Source of the DNA: CAKZSB01 sp964573105
GTDB lineage: Bacteria; Pseudomonadota; Gammaproteobacteria; Granulosicoccales; Granulosicoccaceae
Direction of reading: 5' to 3'
Length of the DNA: 64,000 nucleotides
NCBI GenBank assembly: GCA_964573105.1
Contig: CAZNIS010000009.1
Location: forward strand, 1-64,000
Shown here: piece after piece, positions 18,091 to 27,348 of the stretch
How positions within the stretch are numbered: the stretch's first letter is position 1
Layout: each line of letters starts with the position of its first letter
Notes under the pieces: generated by a model
Seen by the model: only the letters and a program-made list of their open reading frames with translations
Told to the model about the DNA's origin: nothing
Databases searched by the model: none
Position numbers and translations under genes: made by a program

Positions 18091-18537
18091 TCAGCTCTGC
18101 ATGACTCTCAGCTTCGCCTGTATGAATTCACGATGGTTGACGTAGATCAGACCGCACAGTTTTCGAATCGTATGCTCTTCGTACTTGTCGAGATCGCCAT
18201 CGGCGATCGCTACGCGCCACATCTGCTCGACCAGCGCCAGTTTCTGCTCGCGGCTAAAGCCGTCGTTTATCTGCCGCACCTGATTGTGCAGCGACACCGC
18301 GGCATCGGCGTCCTGCCTGGCGCTGTCAAGGATCTCGTCAATTTCCGTGGCATCCATCGACGAGCTGCTGGCCTGCAGCGCTTGTCGAATGGTGTCGATT
18401 TCTTCAGCGTCGATACTCGCATCCGAGCGGGCAATCTCGACCAGCAATAACGCACTGACGCGTTCGACCCAGCGAACATCATTTGCGACCTCATCGCCAC
18501 TGGCTTGCTGAAGATTTTTTATCCACTGTTGAAACAT
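18091..18537 (-). CDS. TerB-family protein
   Basis: The 148-residue all-helical protein matches the TerB (tellurite-resistance B-like) fold: LLLVEIARSDASIDAEEIDTI near residues 30-50 and VEQMWRVAIADGDLDKYEEHTIRKLCGLIYV near 103-135 give two acidic metal-binding helical repeats. Small stand-alone TerB proteins of this kind are widespread in gammaproteobacteria outside the ter operon, and their function is unclear. No other ter gene is nearby, so a tellurite phenotype should not be assumed. Confidence 0.75.
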   Translation of the reverse strand: MFQQWIKNLQQASGDEVANDVRWVERVSALLLVEIARSDASIDAEEIDTIRQALQASSSSMDATEIDEILDSARQDADAAVSLHNQVRQINDGFSREQKLALVEQMWRVAIADGDLDKYEEHTIRKLCGLIYVNHREFIQAKLRVMQS

Positions 18538-18769
18538 GTTTGCCCACCACTGGGTTGGTTGTTCGGTGTTGACGCAAAGAACGAGCGCTCGAGGTGTGCT
18601 CCATGATAAGGCAAGCGGCTATCGCCACGAGTAATCAGTTGACAAGCTGTAAACTCACAGGCAACGCGACGAACCGGTTTTCACCGGACGGGCTTTTCGC
18701 AAACACTGGCAGGAAGATCCTGGTGCAGCATAAAAGCCGGCAAAGTCGATCCGCGGCGCCTGTCTGGTG

Positions 18770-19888
18770 CTACTGTTGCGCACCGCCGTTGAACAGTGAC
18801 GCGATTTCACTTGCCTGCACCGCCTCACCGGCAATGACAATAGAATCGATGCGCCCGCGAAAGGGTTGCCAGCGATCATCTTTACGCCAGCCCAGCTCCA
18901 GGGTGAGGATATCTTGTGCGGCGGGCGGATCGAGCAACGTCCGCTCAAAGCCTACGGCCTCGCCATCAAACCAGGTGGTTTGCCACTCCCCGTCATAGAC
19001 GATCACCACTTCATGGTAGCGATCTGACACGCGCTTGGAAATACTGGTGCTGGTGTTTTCGAACGGGTTCAAGCGGATAGAGGTAAACAGGTTTTTACCG
19101 CGCCACAGCACTCTGGCGAAAGTTCGCCCCGAATGGTCACCGCGAACAACCGATGCCACCACGCCTGGCCAGCGTGGCCGTTTGTCGGTATCGCTTTTGA
19201 AGCGCACACCGAAGGTGAGTTGACCGCTCTGCGCGCTCGCCTTCAGCAAGCCTTTCAATGGTGCCGATGCCACAGCGCCTCCCTGCAGCACGAGCTCGCC
19301 ATCGTCTGTGTCGACGCCCGCGGCAAACTCACAGAACACGGCATTGCTGGAGTGGATTTGCTCCCCGACCCGCTTGAAATCGTCAATGACTGCAAGCGAC
19401 CAGTCGACCACTGGCGACGGGGCGCTACAAGCCGTGACCGGCGGCCGTGGCTTCAGGCTCAAACCGCTAACCACCAGCAACACCAGCACCGAGGCAGTGA
19501 TCGATAGATTAAAAAACCGATTAAAACCGAGCCAGCGTACCAGTGCGGCGCTCAGCAATCCGCCACTCGCGCCACCGGCAACGCCGTCGATCATGTCCTG
19601 AAATTCGAAATTGCGCGCAGAGAATATTGGCTGCAGACATTCAAGCAACACTACCATCATGGTGACGACGATTAATGTCAGCCAACCCGTCTGCGACGCT
19701 CCGTTCGCCATACCACCAGCGAGCAACACCGCAGCCACCGCGATCGCGAGGAATAAGCTACTGGTAAAATGCGCGGGTTCTGCCCAGGCACCCAGTCTCG
19801 GCACCTTATCAATGTTCAGCAAAATCGCTAGAAAAATCACCCAGCAGACTAGCACGAGAACACTCAGGCGAAATTGCCAGTTACTCAA
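18770..19888 (-). CDS. VanZ-like membrane domain fused to a LamG-like domain
   Basis: The 372-residue protein has four or five membrane segments in the first 155 residues with a VanZ-like pattern (LLECLQPIFSARNFEFQDMIDGVAGGASGGLL). A secreted C-terminal jelly-roll follows (about 165-370; WSLAVIDDFKRV, LTFGVRFKSDTD, HEVVIVYDGEWQTTWFDGEAV, FRGRIDSIVIAGEA), typical of concanavalin/LamG domains. The topology suggests an inner-membrane anchor presenting a carbohydrate-binding domain to the periplasm. A likely -10 box (TACACT) lies about 40 bases upstream on the minus strand. The 255 bases between it and the diguanylate cyclase hold no supported gene. Confidence 0.75.
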   Translation of the reverse strand: MSNWQFRLSVLVLVCWVIFLAILLNIDKVPRLGAWAEPAHFTSSLFLAIAVAAVLLAGGMANGASQTGWLTLIVVTMMVVLLECLQPIFSARNFEFQDMIDGVAGGASGGLLSAALVRWLGFNRFFNLSITASVLVLLVVSGLSLKPRPPVTACSAPSPVVDWSLAVIDDFKRVGEQIHSSNAVFCEFAAGVDTDDGELVLQGGAVASAPLKGLLKASAQSGQLTFGVRFKSDTDKRPRWPGVVASVVRGDHSGRTFARVLWRGKNLFTSIRLNPFENTSTSISKRVSDRYHEVVIVYDGEWQTTWFDGEAVGFERTLLDPPAAQDILTLELGWRKDDRWQPFRGRIDSIVIAGEAVQASEIASLFNGGAQQ

Positions 19889-20143
19889 TTACTGGACTCA
19901 CTGCGGGCCGGGATTATCATCGTGACAAGTGTAGCAGTCACACCGCCGCGGATGCCCAGACAATGTTTTCAGAACACTAATCTGCGATTGGGCGCGCGCT
20001 GACAACTGATTAGCAGCGCCTGCCAGGGGTCGTAACCGTGCCTTGGGGTGCCCGGTGTAGTGACAACGATACCGCAGCGCTTGAGTGGCGCTTAACGCGC
20101 ATCCGGTTGGTGCGACCCACAGACGGGGCATGCCAACCATTAT

Positions 20144-21667
20144 TCAGAGTTGATGCGTACCCGGCAGGCAAACGCGATTCTTGCCCAGTTCCTTCGCGTC
20201 GTACATGGCGACGTCGGCGAGCTTGCAAAGCGTTTGCAGACTGTCTGCATGTTCCGGATATGCTGCGACCCCGGCCGATACCGTCACGGTTGGCAGCAAC
20301 TGCCCCTGGTAGCGGAACTCGTGGCATTCAACACACTGAATGAACTCGGCGGCACGCTCGACGGCGCTGGCTGAATCGCAATCGGGTATCAGTATCGAGA
20401 ACTCCTCACCGCCGATTCTGCAACAGACCTCGTCGTTATTAAAAAATCGGCGGGTCAATTCGCCCACGCTGCAGAGTAAATAATCACCTGCATCGTGTCC
20501 GTAGTTATCGTTGTAGCTTTTAAAGTTGTCGGCATCGAGTGAAATCAGTGCCAGGGTGCCGCCGTCTCGCTCCACCAGTGATATTGCCGAGCGGCTGCGC
20601 TCCAGGAAGTAACGGCGGTTGTAGAGACCAGTGAGTGGATCGCGGGTCGATTGTTCGTGCAATTCGTCGCGCAGTTTGACATTGGCAATCGCCATGCTGA
20701 TCTGTTCGGAACAGCGCTGGGCAAAGGCGAGCAGATTGTCATCGATGGGTGGCGCCTGCGGATGGTCGCTTTCGAACGCAATGTGCAACATGCCGACCGT
20801 GTCGCCCTGAGCGATGATCGGCAGACAGAGATAGCGATCCGGCTTTGCATCGACCGGAACGTGATTGCAGGCTAACTTCACCACGCCCTCACCGTATTGA
20901 AACAGGCGGCCACGACGCAGCGACCAGCAATCCTGTGGTTGAATGCTGCGAATCAGGTCGATGTCACCCCAGGTCACAGCGCCGTCCAGCACATCGCGCG
21001 AGTTGCTGTAGATAAACAACTGACCTCCGGAACCTACAAACATCGACGCCATGGCCTGGCGCACGATTTCGTAGAGTTCATCGATGGATTTGCAGCACTG
21101 CAGCCAGTCGCTCAAATCGGACAGCGCACGCGTTTCGGCGCGTCTGTCCTGCTCCTGTGTCAGGGCCTCGCGAGCACTGCGCTCAGCGTTCTCGGCGCGC
21201 TCGATCGCAAGCGACAGCGCCTCCTGACTCTTTTTTGTCTCAGTGATATCGGTGTAGGTGACGACGTGTCCGCCGGACTGCATCGGCCTGATGTATACCG
21301 CGACCATCGCACCTGTGCCGGCCTGACGCTCGATGCTGAAAGGCTGGCGTGCCGACAGACTGGCCTCGAGCCGCTCGACCATCTCTTGCGTCGCGTCGCC
21401 TCGTCTCACCAGCCCCTGGAAATATTCCGCACGCCGCATCCCGACATGCAGATAGTCGCGGCCCTCGCCCATGAGTCGATAGTAGCGCGAGTTGACCAGT
21501 TCGCAGACGCCACAGTCGGACCAGACGATCACCCCCTGCTCCATTGAATCGATCACTTCCGATCGGATCCGCTGATCGTCCAGCGGTTCAGCATCTCGGC
21601 CGGCAGGAAACCTGATTGTGTTGGGCTCACTCTCGAACTTGTTGACCGACAAAGATTTGTCTGACAC
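20144..21667 (-). CDS. PAS-GAF diguanylate cyclase
   Basis: This 507-residue soluble enzyme makes c-di-GMP from two GTP. It has a PAS domain (about 35-145, ending TYTDITETKKSQE), a short coiled coil, a GAF domain (about 180-325) and a GGDEF domain (about 340-500) with RIGGEEF as the active loop and DPLTGLYNRR at its start. The four residues that would form the inhibitory RxxD site before the loop are NNDE, so product inhibition by that site is unlikely. The start is GTG at 21667. It is a solitary gene divergent from dgkA; the degenerate HD-GYP regulator at 5.5 kb could sense its product. Confidence 0.88.
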   Translation of the reverse strand: MSDKSLSVNKFESEPNTIRFPAGRDAEPLDDQRIRSEVIDSMEQGVIVWSDCGVCELVNSRYYRLMGEGRDYLHVGMRRAEYFQGLVRRGDATQEMVERLEASLSARQPFSIERQAGTGAMVAVYIRPMQSGGHVVTYTDITETKKSQEALSLAIERAENAERSAREALTQEQDRRAETRALSDLSDWLQCCKSIDELYEIVRQAMASMFVGSGGQLFIYSNSRDVLDGAVTWGDIDLIRSIQPQDCWSLRRGRLFQYGEGVVKLACNHVPVDAKPDRYLCLPIIAQGDTVGMLHIAFESDHPQAPPIDDNLLAFAQRCSEQISMAIANVKLRDELHEQSTRDPLTGLYNRRYFLERSRSAISLVERDGGTLALISLDADNFKSYNDNYGHDAGDYLLCSVGELTRRFFNNDEVCCRIGGEEFSILIPDCDSASAVERAAEFIQCVECHEFRYQGQLLPTVTVSAGVAAYPEHADSLQTLCKLADVAMYDAKELGKNRVCLPGTHQL

Positions 21668-21865
21668 CTTCCCGCCCTGATCTTGCTGTCATTATGGGCA
21701 TACTCCGTCCATAGATCCGGTATGCTGCGTGATGTAATTTGCGTCAAATTGTCGACAATCTTTACCATCAAGGCAGCCAGGGCGACCAAACTCAGCGCCG
21801 ATCCCCCCGCCAGATCGGCATCACCCTGGCAATTGCCCTCAGTTACCACAAACCACGGGAGCACC

Positions 21866-22225
21866 ATGAAAAATACCGCCACCGGCCTGAATAGAATCGT
21901 CCGTGCTGCCGGCTTTTCCTATGAAGGGTTCGTCAGCGCAATCCGCACCGAGGCGGCGTTTCGACAGGAATTGATCATCGCTGCCATAGCGATACCTGTG
22001 GGCATGTGGCTCGCAGACAACGGTGTCGAGCGCGCATTGTTGCTCGGCAGTGTTGTGTTGATTCTCGTCATCGAACTACTCAACTCGGCGGTTGAAGCAG
22101 TGGTAGATCGCGTCGGCGAGGACTATCACCCGCTATCGAAAAAGGCCAAGGACATTGGATCGGCCGCGGTATTTCTGGGCTTTGGCAATGCACTGATGAT
22201 ATGGGTGCTGGTACTGACCGGTTAA
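21866..22225 (+). CDS. dgkA: diacylglycerol kinase DgkA
   Basis: The 119-residue inner-membrane enzyme phosphorylates diacylglycerol released by membrane-derived oligosaccharide and LPS modification. It has the small-DgkA pattern: an amphipathic start, the EAAFRQE motif, three membrane helices, and ELLNSAVEAVVDRVG with the catalytic Glu and Asn, followed by KKAKDIGSAAV. ATG at 21866 is preceded by ACGGGAG and gives the usual length (about 120); an earlier ATG would add 61 non-family residues. It overlaps the convergent DMT exporter gene by 4 bases. Confidence 0.92.
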   Translation: MKNTATGLNRIVRAAGFSYEGFVSAIRTEAAFRQELIIAAIAIPVGMWLADNGVERALLLGSVVLILVIELLNSAVEAVVDRVGEDYHPLSKKAKDIGSAAVFLGFGNALMIWVLVLTG

Positions 22226-23211
22226 CGCGCGCCTGGCTGCTCAGCCGGCTGGCGGTTCGCCAGATACATGCCCGGCAAAATCAACGCCGCACCGGCCAGG
22301 TGAAACCATTGAGGCGCCTCGGCCAGATACCACCAGGCGATCAGCGCGGTGTAGAGCGGACTCAGGTACAGCACCATACCGGCCTGCGCGGTGCCGAGCT
22401 CGCGCTGCATGAAGGAATAGGCCTGATAGGCGCCAAACCCCGGTAGCACCGCCACCACCAGTGCGAGCCACAATGCTCGCGGCCAGTCATCGGGGGTGCC
22501 AGTGATCGCAAGCTCCGCCAGTGTGAATGGCAACAGCACCAACACGCCACCGGCGGTTATCGCAGTCAGTCGGGCAAACGGGCCCAGCACACTGGGCCGC
22601 TGACGCAGAATCAGTGAGTAGACCACCCAGCTGGCCACCGCCGTCAGAATCCACAGATCCCCCCCGGCAAAACGCACCGCCAGTAGATTTTCAACCGAGC
22701 CACGAGCGACAATAACCAACATGCCGGCAAGCGCCAGCCACAGCCCGGCCCACTGCCAGCCGCGCAGTTTGTCCGAGAACCACAAGGCGGCGGCGATCGC
22801 GATTAACACCGGTGCGATAGCATACAAAAGCCCAATGTTAACCGCCTCAGTCGTTTGCGCGCCGATGTAGACAAAGGCCCCGCAAATCCACATCCCAAGC
22901 CCACCAAGCACCAGCATATCGCGCCACTCGCGACGCCACGCGGGCCACTGGCGCACAAGTTCCGGTGCGGCGAAACACAACATCAGCACCAGAGCGAAAA
23001 GCCAGCGCAGAAACGCCAGCAGGTGCGGTTCGATAACGCCGGGGGCGAGCCGGCCGACAACGTAGTTGGCGGCAAAAAGCCCCGGCGCGATGAATATCAG
23101 AGCACGGGCAAGACGCCGGCGCGCAAGCGATGACAAGCGGTGACTCCAGTGGATATGAACTTGGACAACCGGGAAGCGGTGATCGGAGGTGGGCAAAGCC
23201 TGAATCACCAT
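22222..23211 (-). CDS. DMT-superfamily (EamA) exporter
   Basis: The 329-residue product has about ten membrane helices in two EamA repeats (about 35-165 and 175-310), including AANYVVGR and FLRWLFALVLMLCF in the first and GFGAYQAYSFMQRELG and SPLYTALIAWWYL in the second. EamA proteins are inner-membrane metabolite or drug exporters of unpredictable substrate. The N-terminal 30 residues before the first helix are atypical, so the true start may be internal. It is divergent from another EamA gene at 23268. Confidence 0.82.
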   Translation of the reverse strand: MVIQALPTSDHRFPVVQVHIHWSHRLSSLARRRLARALIFIAPGLFAANYVVGRLAPGVIEPHLLAFLRWLFALVLMLCFAAPELVRQWPAWRREWRDMLVLGGLGMWICGAFVYIGAQTTEAVNIGLLYAIAPVLIAIAAALWFSDKLRGWQWAGLWLALAGMLVIVARGSVENLLAVRFAGGDLWILTAVASWVVYSLILRQRPSVLGPFARLTAITAGGVLVLLPFTLAELAITGTPDDWPRALWLALVVAVLPGFGAYQAYSFMQRELGTAQAGMVLYLSPLYTALIAWWYLAEAPQWFHLAGAALILPGMYLANRQPAEQPGAR

Positions 23212-23267
23212 CGTGCATTCACTGCACGGCTTGATAATAAACCTGCCGCTGGCGCATTGTATCCACT

Positions 23268-24221
23268 ATGCTTGGCGATTGGGCTGCCGTTTCGCCCTCT
23301 CACCAAGGTCTAGTCACATTGCGTCCGCTACTCGGCATCGCCTTTAAGGTCTCCTCGATCGTCTCCTTCGTGGTCATGATGATATTCATCAAGACGCTGA
23401 GCCCGGAGGTGCCGATAGGACAGATCATTTTCTTCCGCGCACTGATTGGCCTGGCGGCCATTGCACTGGTCTATGCGCTTGCCGGCCGGTTGCAGGGCAC
23501 CTTCACGCTGCGCTCGCCACGCCGGCATCTGGCCTGGTCGCTGACAGCGGGGTTTTCGATGTCCTGCTGGTTCGTATCGATCACGCTGATCCCTTTGCCC
23601 GAGGCGACGGCGATTGGCTTCGTCATGCCGCTCATCACCGTGGCACTCGCCTGGCTGATGCTCGGCGAACAAGTGAGAATATTTCGCTGGGCGGCCGTGC
23701 TGGTCGGCATGATCGGCGTCGGCATCATCATCTGGCCGCGACTCGGTGGCAGCGGCAGCTCGGAAAGCAGTGCTGCGCTGGGCGCGGTGCTGGCGCTGCT
23801 GGCCGCCAGTTGCTGGGCGCTGGCACAGATATTCATGCGCCGACTCACGCGCACCGAGACCAGTGGCTCCGCGGTGATGAGTTTTTCCCTGGTGACCATG
23901 CTACTGGCACTGCTGACCCTGCCACTCGGCTGGACGACACCGAGTGCAACACAATGGGCACTGATCGCAGGTTGTGGGCTGGCTGGCGGCTTTGGTCAGT
24001 TTTGTGTTGCCGAGTCACTGCGCCACGGCGAGGCGTCGACGGTGGCACCGTTTGAGTATCTGACGTTTCCGGTCGCAAGCCTGGCCGCGGCCATCATCTT
24101 TAGCGAATACCCGGACACCAATGTGTGGATTGGCCTGCCGTTTGTCGTCGCCGCCGGTTTGTTTGTGATCTACCGCGAGCACCAACTGGCGGCCAGAGCT
24201 AAAGCTGCCAGTAGCAACTGA
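23268..24221 (+). CDS. DMT-superfamily (EamA) exporter
   Basis: The protein (317 residues) has ten predicted helices in two EamA domains. It has the PLPEATAIGFVMPLITVALAWLMLGE segment of the first repeat and EASTVAPFEYLTFPVASLAAAIIFSEYP of the second, a signature of the RhaT/S-adenosylmethionine-carrier-like branch. It is placed in the inner membrane with unknown substrate. The start could be ATG 23268 or a TTG slightly downstream. Its stop directly abuts the stop of the convergent small lipoprotein gene. Confidence 0.82.
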   Translation: MLGDWAAVSPSHQGLVTLRPLLGIAFKVSSIVSFVVMMIFIKTLSPEVPIGQIIFFRALIGLAAIALVYALAGRLQGTFTLRSPRRHLAWSLTAGFSMSCWFVSITLIPLPEATAIGFVMPLITVALAWLMLGEQVRIFRWAAVLVGMIGVGIIIWPRLGGSGSSESSAALGAVLALLAASCWALAQIFMRRLTRTETSGSAVMSFSLVTMLLALLTLPLGWTTPSATQWALIAGCGLAGGFGQFCVAESLRHGEASTVAPFEYLTFPVASLAAAIIFSEYPDTNVWIGLPFVVAAGLFVIYREHQLAARAKAASSN

Positions 24222-24479
24222 TCAGCGCAGCACCTGCACGGACAAATCTCCCAGCGCCCGCTCGTAAGCGGCTCTTTTTTGCATCAGGCATTCGTTGTCA
24301 GTTGCCAACCCGGGCGCGCGCGAGACACCGACGCCACAGGCTGGTTCTCCCGCTATCAGCAGCTTTGAATTGTGACTTAACGAACAACCGGACAACAGCA
24401 ACGCCAGCGCGGCGACCACAGAGGGTGCGCCGAGCGCACGCAACAGTTCAATCTTTAAGGGTGGTTGTGTCGAGTACAT
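24222..24479 (-). CDS. small hypothetical lipoprotein
   Basis: The 85-residue product has a hydrophobic segment (VVAALALLLSGC) ending in a consensus lipobox, with Cys32 as the predicted lipidated residue, and about 53 mature residues containing two further cysteines (EPACGVG, NECLMQ) that could form a disulfide. Residue +2 is Ser, compatible with outer-membrane sorting. I do not recognise the family. The N-terminal charge region is longer than usual, so a later start is possible. Confidence 0.55.
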   Translation of the reverse strand: MYSTQPPLKIELLRALGAPSVVAALALLLSGCSLSHNSKLLIAGEPACGVGVSRAPGLATDNECLMQKRAAYERALGDLSVQVLR

Positions 24480-24769
24480 CGCCTGGTCTCCGGGTGGCTG
24501 CCACGGTGCGGCAACATCGTTGGGCCATTATCGGCACACTTGCTTAAGACTGGCTGAAGCATCCGGCTTACTGCCGCCGTGCATTGTGAAACATTGTCGC
24601 ATTGCCGTCTCACAGGCGGCGTCTCGGGCAACCAGTGACACCGGGCTTGTATTGCCCACTCACGACCGCCTTTCATCTGAAGCACGCCGCGAAACGCAGC
24701 CTCGAATCGGTTACAGTAGCCGCCTGGAATCCTCCCGCCAGTGGACACCCGGACGCCCGGGAAAACACG

Positions 24770-25987
24770 ATGACTGAAAAATCCATTGTCAACAAAACAG
24801 CCCTGCTGATCGTCATCGGCGCCATCAGCGCGCTGTTCCTGACGACCATAGGCCGTTTCCTGGAATCCATATTTCTGGCCGGTCTGTTCGCTGCCGTTTT
24901 TCACCCGCTATACCGAAAGCTGTGCACCTGGCTTGGCGGCATGCGAGGGGTCGCAGCCATGGCGACGCTGGTCATCGTGCTGCTATTCATCCTGATACCA
25001 CTGGTATTTCTGGTGTTGACTGTCGCCTCGCAGGCGCAGGTGTTTGCCCGCAACGGATTGCCGGAGTTACAAGGTCTATTGGCGGATGAGGGCGCGCTGA
25101 GCGCCCGACTGCAGGGTCTGCCGTTCTATGACACGCTGGTGCCATACCAGGAATTTCTGCGCGAGCGTTTGTCGAGTCTGGTCAATTCTGCCAGCGGCGC
25201 GATGCTTGAGTTCATGCAGTCGGCCACCGTCGGCACTTTTAATGTCGTGCTGACATCACTGATTGTGCTGTACAGCTTTTTCTTCCTGCTGATGGATGGC
25301 GACAAGCTGGTCTATCGCATCTTGTTGTATCTGCCGCTGGACGACGATCATGAGCAAAGACTACTGAATCGCTTTCGCTCCGTTACGCTCGCGACACTCA
25401 AGGGCACCGCAGTGATCGGTTTTCTGCAAGGCGCCATCGCCGGCACCGCACTGGCAATCGCGGGTATTCCCCAGGCGTTACTGTGGAGCGTTGCGATGAT
25501 GTTGTTGTCTGTCGTGCCGGGTATCGGAGCTGCACTGATCTGGATCCCCGCGACGATCTACCTGCTCGCCAACGGCGAGTACTTCACCGCGATTGCGCTG
25601 GCAGTATTCTGCGGTGTGCTGGTCGGCAGCATCGACAATATTTTGCGTCCCAAGCTCGTCGGCAGCGACACACAGTTGCATGAACTGATGATTTTTTTCA
25701 GCACCCTCGGCGGCCTGCTGACGTTTGGCATGTCGGGCTTCATCATCGGCCCGATCATTGCGGCGCTGTTTGTCACCGTCTGGGACATCTACGGCGAGGA
25801 GTTTCGCGCGTGGCTGCCGGCGACGCGCTTTGAACTCCACGATCCCGAACACGGTCACATAGATGCCGATGACACGGACGTCACGCCGAATGAACGGAAA
25901 CAGGAAGTGACAGACGAAGTGACCGATGTCGCCGCGACAGACCACCAACCACCGCAACAGTCGGAGACAAAACCAGACCCCACATGA
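24770..25987 (+). CDS. AI-2E family transporter (PerM/YdiK type)
   Basis: The 405-residue protein has the family's eight-helix arrangement: helices near residues 10-30, 35-55 and 65-90, a long extracytoplasmic stretch, then VVLTSLIVLYSFFFLLMDG, GTAVIGFLQGAIAGTALAIAGIPQALLW, PGIGAALIWIPA, and DNILRPKLVGSDTQLHELMIFFSTLGG, the most conserved block. Family members export small molecules or ions; AI-2 itself is proven for few. The acidic 50-residue C-terminal tail is cytosolic. ATG 24770 begins the conserved part. Its stop overlaps the next start (ATGA), implying coupling. Confidence 0.82.
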   Translation: MTEKSIVNKTALLIVIGAISALFLTTIGRFLESIFLAGLFAAVFHPLYRKLCTWLGGMRGVAAMATLVIVLLFILIPLVFLVLTVASQAQVFARNGLPELQGLLADEGALSARLQGLPFYDTLVPYQEFLRERLSSLVNSASGAMLEFMQSATVGTFNVVLTSLIVLYSFFFLLMDGDKLVYRILLYLPLDDDHEQRLLNRFRSVTLATLKGTAVIGFLQGAIAGTALAIAGIPQALLWSVAMMLLSVVPGIGAALIWIPATIYLLANGEYFTAIALAVFCGVLVGSIDNILRPKLVGSDTQLHELMIFFSTLGGLLTFGMSGFIIGPIIAALFVTVWDIYGEEFRAWLPATRFELHDPEHGHIDADDTDVTPNERKQEVTDEVTDVAATDHQPPQQSETKPDPT

Positions 25988-27249
25988 TTTCGCACCGTGT
26001 ACAGCTTTGCAAACTGGCCCTGCTGATGTGTCTGGGGATCACAGCGGCCGAGGCCAGTCCGCTGCAGTGCCGAGTCGAGATGCTGCAGTCTCTGGGCTGG
26101 AACACGGTAGCCGAGTCCGGCAGCGGCCAGGCAGACACCCTTAACACCTGCGATTCATTTGCCGCACCGGCTTTTCGCTACGACACCGATCCACTGGCGA
26201 GTGACAAAATGATCGAGCTCGCCGATCGCGCGCTCGACTCAGACACCAGTCGCTGCCTGATGAATCGCAAGTTTGGTCGCTCGGTCAGAATCGCGGTGGA
26301 CAAACTGCAGGACAACACAGAGTTTACGTTCCCCCGAGGCGGCAGCGACCCGCGCGATCCATTCATACCGCCGGCGCAATCGTGGCAACCGACACGCAGA
26401 CGCGGCTACGACAGCCCGAAGGTGAGTGTCAGTGAGGCGATCGAATCTCTGTACCGCGAACCCTTCATCGCAGAGTGCGCTGCGGCCAAACAGGTGGCGC
26501 AAATCGCCTCGCTCTACGAGCACTATCAGGATGATATCGACGACCTGCTCCACCCACGCGAAATCGGCATCGGCCTGTGGCAACGCTATCTGAACAGCCC
26601 GGCAATCCGGTCTCGAACCCCCTTGCTGATCAACAGCGCCGAGCGAAAAAACGCACTGCGCAAACTGGCGGCGCTTGGACGTTATGCCTTCAACGGACAG
26701 ATGGGTTATATACGGGCAGCCAAGGGCGAGGAGTACATCGACTCACCGGACAACCGCGGGCAGAATTTTCTCATCACCGAAATCACACCTGCAGCGGTCG
26801 AGGCATTGCGCCAGCGCGACAAGCCGTTGAGCGAATTGTCTGCGCTGTCGGTGCAGCTATGGCGCAAATACTCGGACAGACTGGCCGACGGTGGCACGCG
26901 AAAAACGTTGCGCAGGGAATTCGAGGCCGAGCTATCAGACTCAGACCCCTTTTTCCGGGACGTGAAAATATATGTTCACCCGCTCGGCGTGAGAACCTTT
27001 GCGTTTCATATTGCGCGACAGTTTCGCTACAACCCTCGCACACCATATACGCTGGAAATGTACGAGGACCACCTCAATGGTTACACCTATCAGCGATTTC
27101 TGACGCGCGGCAAATATCGATGCGAACAACAGGCCTATTGTCGCCCGATAGACAAACGCAAATTTCTGATGATCGGCCGGGACGGCAAACCGAGGGGGGC
27201 GACCTATAGTTCCCTGCGCAGCTGTCTTAGAGCAGCCGGCGGACAATAG
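25984..27249 (+). CDS. secreted protein of unknown function
   Basis: The 421-residue protein begins with a cleavable signal (LCKLALLMCLGITAAEASP, cleavage near residue 25). The mature part is soluble and rich in Arg, Asp and Tyr. It has six or more cysteines (SPLQC, LNTC, SRCLM, IAECAAAKQ, KYRCEQQAYC, LRSC) that could form disulfides in the periplasm. A single Cys in the helix FIAECAAAKQVAQIASLYEH together with downstream His residues could be catalytic, but I cannot assign a family. It is coupled by ATGA to the AI-2E permease. Two hairpins follow the stop. Confidence 0.6.
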   Translation: MISHRVQLCKLALLMCLGITAAEASPLQCRVEMLQSLGWNTVAESGSGQADTLNTCDSFAAPAFRYDTDPLASDKMIELADRALDSDTSRCLMNRKFGRSVRIAVDKLQDNTEFTFPRGGSDPRDPFIPPAQSWQPTRRRGYDSPKVSVSEAIESLYREPFIAECAAAKQVAQIASLYEHYQDDIDDLLHPREIGIGLWQRYLNSPAIRSRTPLLINSAERKNALRKLAALGRYAFNGQMGYIRAAKGEEYIDSPDNRGQNFLITEITPAAVEALRQRDKPLSELSALSVQLWRKYSDRLADGGTRKTLRREFEAELSDSDPFFRDVKIYVHPLGVRTFAFHIARQFRYNPRTPYTLEMYEDHLNGYTYQRFLTRGKYRCEQQAYCRPIDKRKFLMIGRDGKPRGATYSSLRSCLRAAGGQ

Positions 27250-27277
27250 GCATTGACACAGGCGGGGTGATAAACAA

Positions 27278-27335
27278 CAGCCGCAGTCAATCTGCGGCTG
27301 AAGCTGAATTGACCGCCGGCGAAAGCCACCGGCGG
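27278..27335. terminator. tandem hairpins, probable bidirectional terminator
   Basis: Two perfect stems lie between convergent genes: CAGCCGCAG/CTGCGGCTG (27278-27300, 5-base loop) and CCGCCGG/CCGGCGG (27313-27335, 9-base loop). On the minus strand the outer stem is followed by TGTTGTTTAT. The T-tracts are weak, so termination efficiency is uncertain, but the position suits both genes. Confidence 0.6.
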
Positions 27336-27348
27336 CCCTTGCTTTCTG

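Noticed and set aside
18091..18537. Tellurite-resistance operon
   Set aside because: Only a stand-alone TerB domain protein is present with no terC, terD, terE or terZ nearby.
19898..20140. Minus-strand frame with CYTCH near its end, resembling a cytochrome c heme site
   Set aside because: A single CxxCH in a short frame without a signal peptide or other family features; the same bases form a better -10 promoter element for the VanZ-LamG gene.
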